Shown: positions 32,201 to 44,577 of the stretch, piece by piece
Layout of the letters: the number at the start of each line of letters is the position of its first letter
How positions within the stretch are numbered: the stretch's first letter is position 1
DNA from: Allolobophora icterica
Taxonomy: Eukaryota > Annelida > Clitellata > Crassiclitellata > Lumbricidae
Direction: 5' to 3'
Length of the DNA stretch: 64,000 bases
Assembly: GCA_963556255.1 (NCBI GenBank)
Contig: OY744608.1
Span: 69,251,822 to 69,315,821 of the forward strand
Position numbers and translations under genes: made by a program
Notes under the pieces: generated by a model
The model's input: only the letters and a program-made list of their open reading frames with translations
What the model was told of the DNA's origin: nothing
Database searches by the model: none

Positions 32201-35200
32201 CAGCAACATTTTCCAGACAATTTTCTTACAAACTTGAGCGAGACACAGATTGAGTTTAGGACGAGAAAATTTAGAAGGCGGAGGATCCGCGGAGTCAGAG
32301 TAGGAGTACTTGAAAAGGTGAGACCATTTTCGAGTGGAAAACCCGGAATGATAAACAGAGGAACATGAGGAGGAGGAGGATGGAGGACTGGTTGAAATGA
32401 CGATGGAGGATCCGAGATTCAGCGGAATTCAGGAGTTGATCGCTCCAGAGACGTGGTTCTGTGTTAGATAGAGACGTTGTTGAAGAACTTGAGGTGAATA
32501 GTGATGGGGAGGGAGCAAACAGATTGAGATAAGAGGATGATCGGCTGGAGCGGGTTGCCTAGTAGATGGTGAAGAGATCACGGAGCTACTTGGGCTGGGA
32601 ATATTGTAGGTAGTTGTAGGTGAGTGATAGGACTTTGAAGTGGATTCGCTCTGGGGATGTTAGCAGATGGAGTGATTTGAGGATGAGAGTCATATGATGA
32701 TGTTAGGTCGTTTTAATGACAGCCCTGGCTAGTGAGTTTTTGGATAAGTTCATGTCGTTTGATTTGGGTGGATACAACGTTGTGGAAGAGAGAATTGCAG
32801 TAATCAAGCTTTGAATGAGCAACAGAGGTAGCAGTGATGCACGGAGGAAGTTTTAAGGTCGAGCATGGGCCGGATGCGTCGGAGGTCACGAATGTGCATG
32901 AAGTAGGAGCGCGAGATGTTGGAGATGTGGTTAGAGAAGGAGATGTGTGGAATACCAAGATTTAGGACGGGGAGTCAGAAGTGAAGGTGCGAGACGATGA
33001 GTTAGTTGATTGGTGTATGGAAGAGTCAGGGATTTTCAGGAATAGGTGCGAGACGATGAGTTAGTTGATAGGTGTATGAAAGAGTCAGGGATTTTCAGGA
33101 ATAGGTGCGAGACGATGAGTTAGTTGATTGGTGTATGGAAGAGTCAGGGATTTTCAGGAATAGGTGCGAGACGATGAGTTAGTTGATTGGTGTATGGAAG
33201 AGTCAGGGATTTTCAGGAATAGGTGCGAGACGATGAGTTAGTTGATTGGTGTATGGAAGAGTCAGGGATTTTCAGGAATAGGTGCGAGACGATGAGTTAG
33301 TTGATAGGTGTATGGAAGAGTCAGGGATTTTCAGGAATAGGTGCGAGACGATGAGTTAGTTGATAGGTGTATGGAAGAGTCAGGGATTTTCAGGAATAGG
33401 TGCGAGACGATGAGTTAGTTGATAGGTGTATGGAAGAGTCAGGGATTTTCAGGAATAGGTGCGAGACGATGAGTTAGTTGATTGGTGTATGGAAGAGTCA
33501 GGGAATTTCAGGAATAGGTGCGAGACGATGAGTTAGTTGATTGGTGTATGGAAGAGTCAGGGATTTTCAGGAATAGGTGCGAGACGATGAGTTAGTTGAT
33601 TGGTGTATGGAAGAGTCAGGGATTTTCAGGAATAGGTGCGAGACGATGAGTTAGTTGATAGGTGTATGGAAGAGTCAGGGATTTTCAGGAATAGGTGCGA
33701 GACGATGAGTTAGTTGATAGGTGTATGGAAGAGTCAGGGATTTTCAGGAATAGGTGCGAGACGATGAGTTAGTTGATAGGTGTATGGAAGAGTCAGGGAT
33801 TTTCAGGAATAGGTGCGAGACGATGAGTTAGTTGATTGGTGTATGGAAGAGTCAGGGATTTTCAGGAATAGGTGCGAGACGATGAGTTAGTTGATAGGTG
33901 TATGGAAGAGTCAGGGATTTTCAGGAATAGGTGCGAGACGATGAGTTAGTTGATAGGTGTATGGAAGAGTCAGGGATTTTCAGGAATAGGTGCGAGACGA
34001 TGAGTTAGTTGATTGGTGTATGGAAGAGTCAGGGATTTTCAGGAATAGGTGCGAGACGATGAGTTAGTTGATAGGTGTATGGAAGAGTCAGGGATTTTCA
34101 GGAATAGGTGCGAGACGATGAGTTAGTTGATAGGTGTATGGAAGAGTCAGGGATTTTCAGGAATAGGTGCGAGACGATGAGTTAGTTGATAGGTGTATGG
34201 AAGAGTCAGGGATTTTCAGGAATAGGTGCGAGACGATGAGTTAGTTGATTGGTGTATGGAAGAGTCAGGGATTTTCAGGAATAGGTGCGAGACGATGAGT
34301 TAGTTGATAGGTGTATGGAAGAGTCAGGGATTTTCAGGAATAGGTGCGAGACGATGAGTTAGTTGATAGGTGTATGGAAGAGTCAGGGATTTTCAGGAAT
34401 AGGTGCGAGACGATGAGTTAGTTGATTGGTGTATGGAAGAGTCAGGGATTTTCAGGAATAGGTGCGAGACGATGAGTTAGTTGATTGGTGTATGGAAGAG
34501 TCAGGGATTTTCAGGAATAGGTGCGAGACGATGAGTTAGTTGATAGGTGTATGGAAGAGTCAGGGATTTTCAGGAATAGGTGCGAGACGATGAGTTAGTT
34601 GATTGGTGTATGGAAGAGTCAGGGATTTTCAGGAATAGGTGCGAGACGATGAGTTAGTTGATTGGTGTATGGAAGAGTCAGGGATTTTCAGGAATAGGTG
34701 CGAGACGATGAGTTAGTTGATAGGTGTATGGAAGAGTCAGGGATTTTCAGGAATAGGTGCGAGACGATGAGTTAGTTGATAGGTGTATGGAAGAGTCAGG
34801 GATTTTCAGGAATAGGTGCGAGACGATGAGTTAGTTGATAGGTGTATGGAAGAGTCAGGGATTTTCAGGAATAGGTGCGAGACGATGAGTTAGTTGATAG
34901 GTGTATGGAAGAGTCAGGGATTTTCAGGAATAGGTGCGAGACGATGAGTTAGTTGATTGGTGTATGGAAGAGTCAGGGATTTTCAGGAATAGGTGCGAGA
35001 CGATGAGTTAGTTGATAGGTGTATGGAAGAGTCAGGGATTTTCAGGAATAGGTGCGAGACGATGAGTTAGTTGATAGGTGTTTGGAAGAGTCAGGGATTT
35101 TCAGGAATAGGTGCGAGACGATGAGTTAGTTGATTGGTGTATGGAAGAGTCAGGGATTTTCAGGAATAGGTGCGAGACGATGAGTTAGTTGATAGGTGTA

Positions 35201-38200
35201 TGGAAGAGTCAGGGATTTTCAGGATTAGGTGCGAGACGATGAGTTAGTTGATAGGTGTATGGAAGAGTCAGGGATTTTCAGGAATAGGTGCGAGACGATG
35301 AGTTAGTTGATAGGTGTATGGAAGAGTCAGGGATTTTCAGGAATAGGTGCGAGACGATGAGTTAGTTGATAGGTGTATGGAAGAGTCAGGGATTTTCAGG
35401 AATAGGTACGAGACGATGAGTTAGTTGATTGGTGTATGGAAGAGTCAGGGATTTTCAGGAATAGGTGCGAGACGATGAGTTAGTTGATAGGTGTATGGAA
35501 GAGTCAGGGATTTTCAGGAATAGGTGCGAGACGATGAGTTAGTTGATAGGTGTATGGAAGAGTCAGGGATTTTCAGGAATAGGTGCGAGACGATGAGTTA
35601 GTTGATTGGTGTATGGAAGAGTCAGGGATTTTCAGGAATAGGTGCGAGACGATGAGTTAGTTGATTGGTGTATGGAAGAGTCAGGGATTTTCAGGAATAG
35701 GTGCGAGACGATGAGTTAGTTGATAGGTGTATGGAAGAGTCAGGGATTTTCAGGAATAGGTGCGAGACGATGAGTTAGTTGATTGGTGTATGGAAGAGTC
35801 AGGGAATTTCAGGAATAGGTGCGAGACGATGAGTTAGTTGATTGGTGTATGGAAGAGTCAGGGATTTTCAGGAATAGGTGCGAGACGATGAGTTAGTTGA
35901 TAGGTGTATGGAAGAGTCAGGGATTTTCAGGAATAGGTGCGAGACGATGAGTTAGTTGATAGGTGTATGGAAGAGTCAGGGATTTTCAGGAATAGGTGCG
36001 AGACGATGAGTTAGTTGATAGGTGTATGGAAGAGTCAGGGATTTTCAGGAATAGGTGCGAGACGATGAGTTAGTTGATAGGTGTATGGAAGAGTCAGGGA
36101 TTTTCAGGAATAGGTGCGAGACGATGAGTTAGTTGATTGGTGTATGGAAGAGTCAGGGATTTTCAGGAATAGGTGCGAGACGATGAGTTAGTTGATAGGT
36201 GTATGGAAGAGTCAGGGATTTTCAGGAATAGGTGCGAGACGATGAGTTAGTTGATAGGTGTATGGAAGAGTCAGGGATTTTCAGGAATAGGTGCGAGACG
36301 ATGAGTTAGTTGATTGGTGTATGGAAGAGTCAGGGATATTCAGGAATAGGTGCGAGACGATGAGTTAGTTGATAGGTGTATGAAAGAGTCAGGGATTTTC
36401 AGGAATAGGTGCGAGACGATGAGTTAGTTGATTGGTGTATGGAAGAGTCAGGGATTTTCAGGAATAGGTGCGAGACGATGAGTTAGTTGATAGGTGTATG
36501 GAAGAGTCAGGGATTTTCAGGAATAGGTGCGAGACGATGAGTTAGTTGATAGGTGTATGGAAGAGTCAGGGATTTTCAGGAATAGGTGCGAGACGATGAG
36601 TTAGTTGATAGGTGTATGGAAGAGTCAGGGATTTTCAGGAATAGGTGCGAGACGATGAGTTAGTTGATTGGTGTATGGAAGAGTCAGGGATTTTCAGGAA
36701 TAGGTGCGAGACGATGAGTTAGTTGATAGGTGTATGGAAGAGTCAGGGATTTTCAGGAATAGGTGCGAGACGATGAGTTAGTTGATAGGTGTATGGAAGA
36801 GTCAGGGATTTTCAAGGATAGGTGCGAGACGATGAGTTAGTTGATTGGTGTATGGAAGAGTCAGGGATTTTCAGGAATAGGTGCGAGACGATGAGTTAGT
36901 TGATAGGTGTATGGAAGAGTCAGGGATTTTCAGGAATAGGTGCGAGACGATGAGTTAGTTGATAGGTGTATGGAAGAGTCAGGGATTTTCAGGAATAGGT
37001 GCGAGACGATGAGTTAGTTGATAGGTGTATGGAAGAGTCAGGGATTTTCAGGAATAGGTGCGAGACGATGAGTTAGTTGATTGGTGTATGGAAGAGTCAG
37101 GGATTTTCAGGAATAGGTGCGAGACGATGAGTTAGTTGATTGGTGTATGGAAGAGTCAGGGATTTTCAGGAATAGGTGCGAGACGATGAGTTAGTTGATT
37201 GGTGTATGGAAGAGTCAGGGATTTTCAGGAATAGGTGCGAGACGATGAGTTAGTTGATTGGTGTATGGAAGAGTCAGGGATTTTCAGGAATAGGTGCGAG
37301 ACGATGAGTTAGTTGATAGGTGTATGGAAGAGTCAGGGATTTTCAGGAATAGGTGCGAGACGATGAGTTAGTTGATAGGTGTATGGAAGAGTCAGGGATT
37401 TTCAGGAATAGGTGCGAGACGATGAGTTAGTTGATAGGTGTATGGAAGAGTCAGGGATTTTCAGGAATAGGTGCGAGACGATGAGTTAGTTGATAGGTGT
37501 ATGGAAGAGTCAGGGATTTTCAGGAATAGGTGCGAGACGATGAGTTAGTTGATAGGTGTATGGAAGAGTCAGGGATTTTCAAGGATAGGTGCGAGACGAT
37601 GAGTTAGTTGATTGGTGTATGGAAGAGTCAGGGATTTTCAGGAATAGGTGCGAGACGATGAGTTAGTTGATAGGTGTATGGAAGAGTCAGGGATTTTCAG
37701 GAATAGGTGCGAGACGATGAGTTAGTTGATAGGTGTATGGAAGAGTCAGGGATTTTCAGGAATAGGTGCGAGACGATGAGTTAGTTGATTGGTGTATGGA
37801 AGAGTCAGGGATTTTCAGGAATAGGTGCGAGACGATGAGTTAGTTGATTGGTGTATGGAAGAGTCAGGGATTTTCAGGAATAGGTGCGAGACGATGAGTT
37901 AGTTGATTGGTGTATGGAAGAGTCAGGGATTTTCAGGAATAGGTGCGAGACGATGAGTTAGTTGATTGGTGTATGGAAGAGTCAGGGATTTTCAGGAATA
38001 GGTGCGAGACGATGAGTTAGTTGATTGGTGTATGGAAGAGTCAGGGATTTTCAGGAATAGGTGCGAGACGATGAGTTAGTTGATAGGTGTATGGAAGAGT
38101 CAGGGATTTTCAGGAATAGGTGCGAGACGATGAGTTAGTTGATAGGTGTATGGAAGAGTCAGGGATTTTCAGGAATAGGTGCGAGACGATGAGTTAGTTG

Positions 38201-40228
38201 ATAGGTGTATGGAAGAGTCAGGGATTTTCAGGAATAGGTGCGAGACGATGAGTTAGTTGATAGGTGTATGGAAGAGTCAGGGATTTTCAGGAATAGGTGC
38301 GAGACGATGAGTTAGTTGATAGGTGTATGGAAGAGTCAGGGATTTTCAGGAATAGGTGCGAGACGATGAGTTAGTTGATTGGTGTATGGAAGAGTCAGGG
38401 ATTTTCAGGAATAGGTGCGAGACGATGAGTTAGTTGATTGGTGTATGGAAGAGTCAGGGATTTTCAGGAATAGGTGCGAGACGATGAGTTAGTTGATTGG
38501 TGTATGGAAGAGTCAGGGATTTTCAGGAATAGGTGCGAGACGATGAGTTAGTTGATAGGTGTATGGAAGAGTCAGGGATTTTCAGGAATAGGTGCGAGAC
38601 GATGAGTTAGTTGATAGGTGTATGGAAGAGTCAGGGATTTTCAGGAATAGGTGCGAGACGATGAGTTAGTTGATAGGTGTATGGAAGAGTCAGGGATTTT
38701 CAAGGATAGGTGCGAGACGATGAGTTAGTTGATTGGTGTATGGAAGAGTCAGGGATTTTCAGGAATAGGTGCGAGACGATGAGTTAGTTGATAGGTGTAT
38801 GGAAGAGTCAGGGATTTTCAGGAATAGGTGCGAGACGATGAGTTAGTTGATAGGTGTATGGAAGAGTCAGGGATTTTCAGGAATAGGTGCGAGACGATGA
38901 GTTAGTTGATTGGTGTATGGAAGAGTCAGGGATTTTCAGGAATAGGTGCGAGACGATGAGTTAGTTGATTGGTGTATGGAAGAGTCAGGGATTTTCAGGA
39001 ATAGGTGCGAGACGATGAGTTAGTTGATTGGTGTATGGAAGAGTCAGGGATTTTCAGGAATAGGTGCGAGACGATGAGTTAGTTGATTGGTGTATGGAAG
39101 AGTCAGGGATTTTCAGGAATAGGTGCGAGACGATGAGTTAGTTGATAGGTGTATGGAAGAGTCAGGGATTTTCAGGAATAGGTGCGAGACGATGAGTTAG
39201 TTGATAGGTGTATGGAAGAGTCAGGGATTTTCAGGAATAGGTGCGAGACGATGAGTTAGTTGATAGGTGTATGGAAGAGTCAGGGATTTTCAGGAATAGG
39301 TGCGAGACGATGAGTTAGTTGATTGGTGTATGGAAGAGTCAGGGATTTTCAGGAATAGGTGCGAGACGATGAGTTAGTTGATTGGTGTATGGAAGAGTCA
39401 GGGATTTTCAGGAATAGGTGCGAGACGATGAGTTAGTTGATAGGTGTATGGAAGAGTCAGGGATTTTCAGGAATAGGTGCGAGACGATGAGTTAGTTGAT
39501 TGGTGTATGGAAGAGTCAGGGATTTTCAGGAATAGGTGCGAGACGATGAGTTAGTTGATTGGTGTATGGAAGAGTCAGGGATTTTCAGGAATAGGTGCGA
39601 GACGATGAGTTAGTTGATAGGTGTATGGAAGAGTCAGGGATTTTCAGGAATAGGTGCGAGACGATGAGTTAGTTGATTGGTGTATGGAAGAGTCAGGGAT
39701 TTTCAGGAATAGGTGCGAGACGATGAGTTAGTTGATTGGTGTATGGAAGAGTCAGGGATTTTCAGGAATAGGTGCGAGACGATGAGTTAGTTGATTGGTG
39801 TATGGAAGAGTCAGGGATTTTCAGGAATAGGTGCGAGACGATGAGTTAGTTGATAGGTGTATGGAAGAGTCAGGGATTTTCAGGAATAGGTGCGAGACGA
39901 TGAGTTAGTTGATACGTGTTTGGAGGAGTCCGGGATTTTCTTGATTTGATCTGCAAGGCCCAGGATGATGAATTCTGCTTTGGAAGGTTTAAGGCAGAGG
40001 TGATTGGATGACATCCGCTGTGATATCCACTGTGAGATTAGGTTAACTACGTTGAGTAATTGTGTGATGGAGGTGGAAAAAGAGCTTGGGAGAAGGATGT
40101 GTAGATATTAGTGTCGTCTGTGTAGAGATGGTGGTCAACAGAGGAGGATTTTATGAGAATGCCTAAAGGTGTGGTATACGGGATGATGACGAATGTAATC
40201 AAGACGGAGTCTTGAGGTAGTACCCGGA
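32200..40228 (-). mobile_element. L2/CR1-like LINE remnant (minus) split by a minisatellite
   Basis: Reading the minus strand from 40228, one finds a PQDSVLI...YTTPLGILIK segment, then the polymerase motif YTDD (HHLYTDDTNIY, near 40110-40140), then text like SNHLCLNPSKTEFIILG in broken frames up to about 39930. After the 59-bp repeat array, 32985-32700 encodes pieces like ISNISRSYFMHI, HSKLDYCNSLFHN and QIKRHELIQ, and 32700-32250 encodes LKSLHLLTSPERIHFKVLSL and LRDLFTIY. This order is that of a reverse transcriptase from catalytic core to C-terminus in the L2/CR1 group. Stops and frameshifts are frequent. The 5' part is missing. Confidence 0.88.
32987..39940. repeat. 59-bp minisatellite, about 118 copies
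   Basis: The unit gtgcgagacgatgagttag + ttgattggtgtatggaag + agtcagggattttcaggaatag repeats every 59 bases with very high identity. A T/A variant (gattggt or gataggt) is the main difference. Rarer variants (gggaattt, ttcaaggata, gtatgaaag) recur at distances that are exact multiples of 59. The single-copy flanks continue the same LINE, so the array arose by amplification inside it. 59 is not a multiple of 3, so the array cannot extend one frame. Confidence 0.97.
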
Positions 40229-41235
40229 GTCAGTCGCTAAGGAGTTAGCGACTGACTTCTAGAAAGGCTCACTGGAGGTATGATATAATGGTTTTAGTTA
40301 TTTAAAATACAATAACAGTTACACCTTCGAGTCGACAGGAACTGGCCAAAAAAATCGCCACAATAACAAGACGTCAAACTTGAGAAGACGAAGTCCAAGG
40401 CCTAGTTAACAACAGTTGTTCTGAATGTGGCGCAGAAAACCTTATCAGAAGACTAAAACTTCAAGACAGAAGTCACATGGTGCGGTTCTTCACTTAATTA
40501 TACAAATGAGACTTGGTACCCTAACACTAACAAGATCTCGTCAGATCAAAATCTACCAATAAACTGGAACCTGCCAACGGCCTACTGATCGCCGTGCCCT
40601 TAACCGCCCTGAGAACAGCCGAGTCCAAAGACGTCTTTCGCTCTCTCGGTCCAATGCTGACCCGATGAAGGGAAACTCCCTTTACCCAGAGGAACTGGGG
40701 TATTTAGTTACAGACAAGCGATACCCAGACATGCCAGTATTTGCCAAGGCAAACACAGTTACCGTTCAACCTGAGCTGGACGGGACCCATTGAGGTGATT
40801 CATTTTCCCAATGGGTCAACTCTCTATTGGTCAGGCTACAATGAGTAACGGATCTGAAGCAGACCAAAGTGTCATTAAAAAAACTGACAGAATCTGACGT
40901 CTTAGAAGATCGTTCTGGCTGCCTTAGTCTCTGCCGTGTACCAGACAGTGCTCTCAATTGTCTACATCTCAACAGAACTTCAGCCCACTACCCTATAGCA
41001 TCCCCTCCTACGATTTGCAGACAGTATAACGCTCAACGACAACAAGCAGGCCTTCGATCAGCGAACTTGTCTGCCTCACCCCAGCTGCAACATCAGTTAA
41101 TCGAGACCAATATCTAATGGTCGTTGCCCGTAAGAATGATGTAGGTCTAGATTTTGGTTGTTTTGTTCGTTATTCATCAAAATAGTCTCACATAATTACA
41201 TAGCTTCGTCTGACGTACCTATGAGTCGAACCTGC
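40229..41235. other. Unannotated, with a short hairpin at its left end
   Basis: gtcagtcgctaa and its complement ttagcgactgac form a tight hairpin at 40229-40256, right where the LINE remnant ends. The remaining 950 bp have open frames (e.g. 40869-41117) without a recognisable domain. The low AT content relative to its surroundings may mean an old coding fragment. Confidence 0.4.
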
Positions 41236-41241
41236 AGAACG

Positions 41242-41778
41242 ATTTAGATATAGATGGATGGATGGATGGATGGATGGATGGATGGATGGATGGATGGATG
41301 GATGGATGGATGGATGGATGGATGGATGGATGGATGGATGGATGGATGGATGGATGGATGGATGGATGGATGGATGGATGGATGGATGGATGGATGGATG
41401 GATGGATGGATGGATGGATGGATGGATGGATGGATGGATGGATGGATGGATGGATGGATGGATGGATGGATGGATGGATGGATGGATGGATGGATGGATG
41501 GATGGATTGACGGACGGACGGACGGACGGACGGACGGACGGACGGAGACAGAGACACAGACAGAGACAGAGAGAGACAGAGACAGAGACAGAGAGACAGA
41601 GAGAGTACTACTGTGGCTGATTTCGTCGTCATCCTGTTGGTTGTTTTGGATATGAGAGCGATGTTCGACTCTTATCAAGTCAAAGGTTCACTCTTTTCTT
41701 GGCAGGCTGACGTTTGCACAGCTGTGAAGAAATAAGACATATATATATATATATGTCTTATATAAATGTCTTAAATAA

Positions 41779-41812
<34 letters not shown>

Positions 41813-41833
41813 TTATATAAATGTCTTAAATAA

Positions 41834-41869
<36 letters not shown>

Positions 41870-42126
41870 TTATTTCTTCACAGCTGTGCGAACGTCAGCC
41901 TGCCAAGAAAAGAGTGAACCTTTGACTTGATAAGAGTCGAACATCGCTCTCATATCCAAAACAACCAACAGGATGACGACGAAATCAGCCACAGTAGTAC
42001 TCTCTCTGTCTCTGTCTCTGTCTCTCTCTGTCTCTGTCTCTGTCTCTGTCTCCGTCTGTCCGTCCGTCCGTCCGTCCGTCCGTCAATCCATCCATCCATC
42101 CATCCATCCATCCATCCATCCATCCA

Positions 42127-42150
<24 letters not shown>
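41242..42150. repeat. Large palindrome with GGAT/GGAC microsatellite tips
   Basis: The left arm runs (ggat)n of about 255 bp, (ggac)n, (gagaca)n and then a unique segment (gtactactgtggctgatttc to gctgtgaagaaataagaca). The right arm repeats the unique segment, (tgtctc)n, (gtcc)n and (atcc)n in inverted order with few mismatches. The centre (41735-41870) is (at)n broken by gtcttatataaatgtctta units that are palindromic themselves. The unique part of each arm is over 130 bp. It may be a foldback element or a replication-slippage palindrome. The WMDG- and HPSI-repeat readings are artefacts. Confidence 0.92.
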
Positions 42151-42157
<7 letters not shown>

Positions 42158-42354
42158 CAGATTAACCCGTTGAACTTTCAATTCGGTATTTCTTAGAACT
42201 GTTGTATTGTAAACTATGGCAAATATTAGGTAACCCTATTAGCGGGACGTATTGTCTTTCGGTCTTATTATTGGCTTCCCATTAACAGTTTTCTTTTAGT
42301 AACAATGGTATCGATTTTTTTCCGGCGTCCAATAAACGTCAAGTGTTCTTGTAA

Positions 42355-42425
42355 TTGGAATTGTAATCGAATATTTATAAAAGCGCCACTCGACGATTCA
42401 GAGGCGACCCCGACCCAAGTCGGTG
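42355..42425 (-). repeat. Short L2/CR1-like LINE or SINE 3' end (minus strand)
   Basis: On the minus strand it reads gggtcggggtcgcctctgaa, then tcgtcgagtggcgcttttat and aaat, followed by a tcgattacaattcc tail. This matches the 3' ends at 10817 and 48945. Confidence 0.65.
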
Positions 42426-42879
42426 CTATAACTAACAAGTAAATTGGTCTTCAGGCATTTCAGGAACAGAGGAATTGGAACGCTAGGCTGGGGAGCTCAA
42501 GCCACAAATCGAGCAAACAACGTTTGAAAGGTAAGGCGCTTTGCTGCTGTTAGTGCTGTCGCGTTCTCCAAAAGACTTATTCGATCTAAAGCTGCAGTAA
42601 ATAACTACTGTCTGTTGGCTGACTGGATATTTTAGGCAGTGTTGGCTAAACTCAGACAAGAAATGAATTAAATAAAAACTCAACTCATGCACCTCAAAAT
42701 GAGTTAAAACTCAAACTCAACTCATCATAAGTGAAATGAGTTAACTCAAACTCAGTTGTTCAATGAGTTAAATCATCGACTCACACGTCTCATACTAGCA
42801 CGTTCTAATCGAACGTTGTACAAATACACAGTTACCAGGAAATGGTATCATCAGTTTATTATTATTAGTATAACTGTTG

Positions 42880-43000
42880 ATGATAGAGGAAAGGCTTAGA
42901 GACATCAAAGGCAAAGATTATGCGATTGTCATGGGAGATTGGAATGCAACAGTTGTTGAAAAAGAATGGGAAGAGGCTACAGGAAAATATGGACTGTTTA
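42880..43000 (+). mobile_element. LINE endonuclease fragment
   Basis: The plus strand encodes LRDIKGKDYAIVMGDWNATV followed by VEKEWEEATGKYGL. The MGDWNA core is the conserved MGDFNA-type motif of the apurinic-type endonuclease in non-LTR elements, and the following GKYGL fits as well. Only about 40 residues remain. Confidence 0.75.
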
Positions 43001-43339
43001 TGCGGCAGCCACACGGCGCCAAGCACGGCCTACTATTCATTTAAGCACCGCCGCCACCTTGCGAGTGGAAGGCTCAATAAACCTTACGGGTCTACGGGGT
43101 TCGATCTTGGTCCCTACAGCTCTTCACGCCAGTGTGTTATTCATTACTCTTGCCCCCCCCCCACCCCATCTCGGGAGACTACATATCTGTCGTAGCCATC
43201 GTAGAGCATAATTTAGGTTGGCACAGGCATAGCATTTGTGAGTTACTGAAGGTGCTATATCAAATGTCTAGAACTGTTCTGTAATAAAGCAAAGGTATAC
43301 AGTGTTGTTGCCTTTTGTAGTAATAAAACAGAAATGTAA

Positions 43340-43920
43340 AAAATAGACCAAAAAACTGTTACCGAATAATCACGCATCTCTTCTAGGCCTATGTGAAATT
43401 TAAAGATGTGTTCGTGTGATGCGTATTATAATTTTACATATCATACTGATGCTTCTGATATCATACTTAGGGCACAGCATGTCGTTTAGTGTTGAAGGTC
43501 TTTTCACTGACCTTGCAGGTGTTGTTTAGTTTGAACTAAATGACAGTATTAAAGTCCATCGACGTCGCACCGTTATACCGTTTTAATCATTTCATTGCCC
43601 TATATATGCTGAGCTGAGATTGCTATCATCGTTAAGTATCCTGAATCCACAGTTGAATGCAAATTTCTTTTTCTTTCGAAGAAGAACGGAATCCATTTCC
43701 GGTAAAGGGTCGCTACTGTGTACCGAATGCAGTCTTTTACAACATCCGTTCCTGCAGTAATCATTAAGAACGTATAAGTGGATGAAGCCTCAAAGGGCTT
43801 CAACAAACTATGTCCACAAAGTTATCAACAACCTAGCTTTTAAGCGTTGTGCGTTCAAATAGGGCAACGGTGCATTTAAATTATTAGTTAAATTATTAGC
43901 CGTGGAAGAGCCCGAGCAGT
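43340..43920 (+). repeat. Segment upstream of the SLC5 gene, duplicated at 62710-64000
   Basis: Blocks such as aatcacgcatctcttc, gtcgcaccgt, atttcattgccctatata, tcctgaatccacagttgaat, cttttacaacatccgt and gaagagcccgagca recur in the same order at the right end of the window. There a LINE (62815-63372) interrupts the copy. The shared block lies 0.7-1.2 kb before the SLC5 start codon and may be its 5' region. ccctatatatg (43601-43611) could be a TATA box, but nothing shows it is used. Confidence 0.65.
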
Positions 43921-44577
43921 AAATAATTCCTGTATTTTGCCCGTTTTATGGGTGCGCTCAACCGTTTACTGAAGCAGCGCATATTAATAAAGGTGAATAA
44001 CGGCAGCATGGATAACCGAGTCTTCAGTGGGGTTTAGATCACATTGCCTGTTGTTTGCAAACGACGATTCGTATTTTAATATTATGTATGTAACTTCTTT
44101 ATTCTTTCTATTTGCGATAATATTAATTGATTTAAATGAACCTATTTTGCGTGGATAAGCTGATATTTGGACCTGGTTTCTACCTGACAACTCCAGGAAA
44201 AAATGATTTGTGTTTGACGTTTAACTTGAGGCGCAAATCGACTCATGTATATTATGCATTATTGCAACGGCGATCCAGGAGTCGTTAGATTGTATTTCAA
44301 ATGTTAAATTACAGACTTTGTTTGGTGTTGGCATAATATGATTTGATGCGCCTAAGATAGAAGCCACAGAAGCTCTGACATTAAGCCATATATCTTGCCA
44401 TTGTATGTACTTCATCTGTGTTCATATACGTAACATTTCATGGCAACTATTTTATCAGATTCACCGATATACGAGTATTCTAACTTTGTTGATAATAATA
44501 ATCATCATTGTGTTAAATTTAATCATTGAAAATGCTGCTTCTTGTTAGTTTATTCCCTGAATTTAGCAACCAGAACG

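Noticed and set aside
32987..39940. CRISPR array or long repetitive protein gene
   Set aside because: Units are contiguous without spacers. The 59-bp unit is not a multiple of three and contains stops in every frame tried.
41219..41678. Repetitive-protein genes (WMDG or HPSI repeats)
   Set aside because: They are translations of the ggat/atcc microsatellite in a palindrome and are open only because of the repeat.
42634..42800. hAT MITE starting cagtgttggcta with aactcaaactca repeats
   Set aside because: Only a left-end-like sequence is present. No right terminus or target duplication was seen, so boundaries cannot be given.
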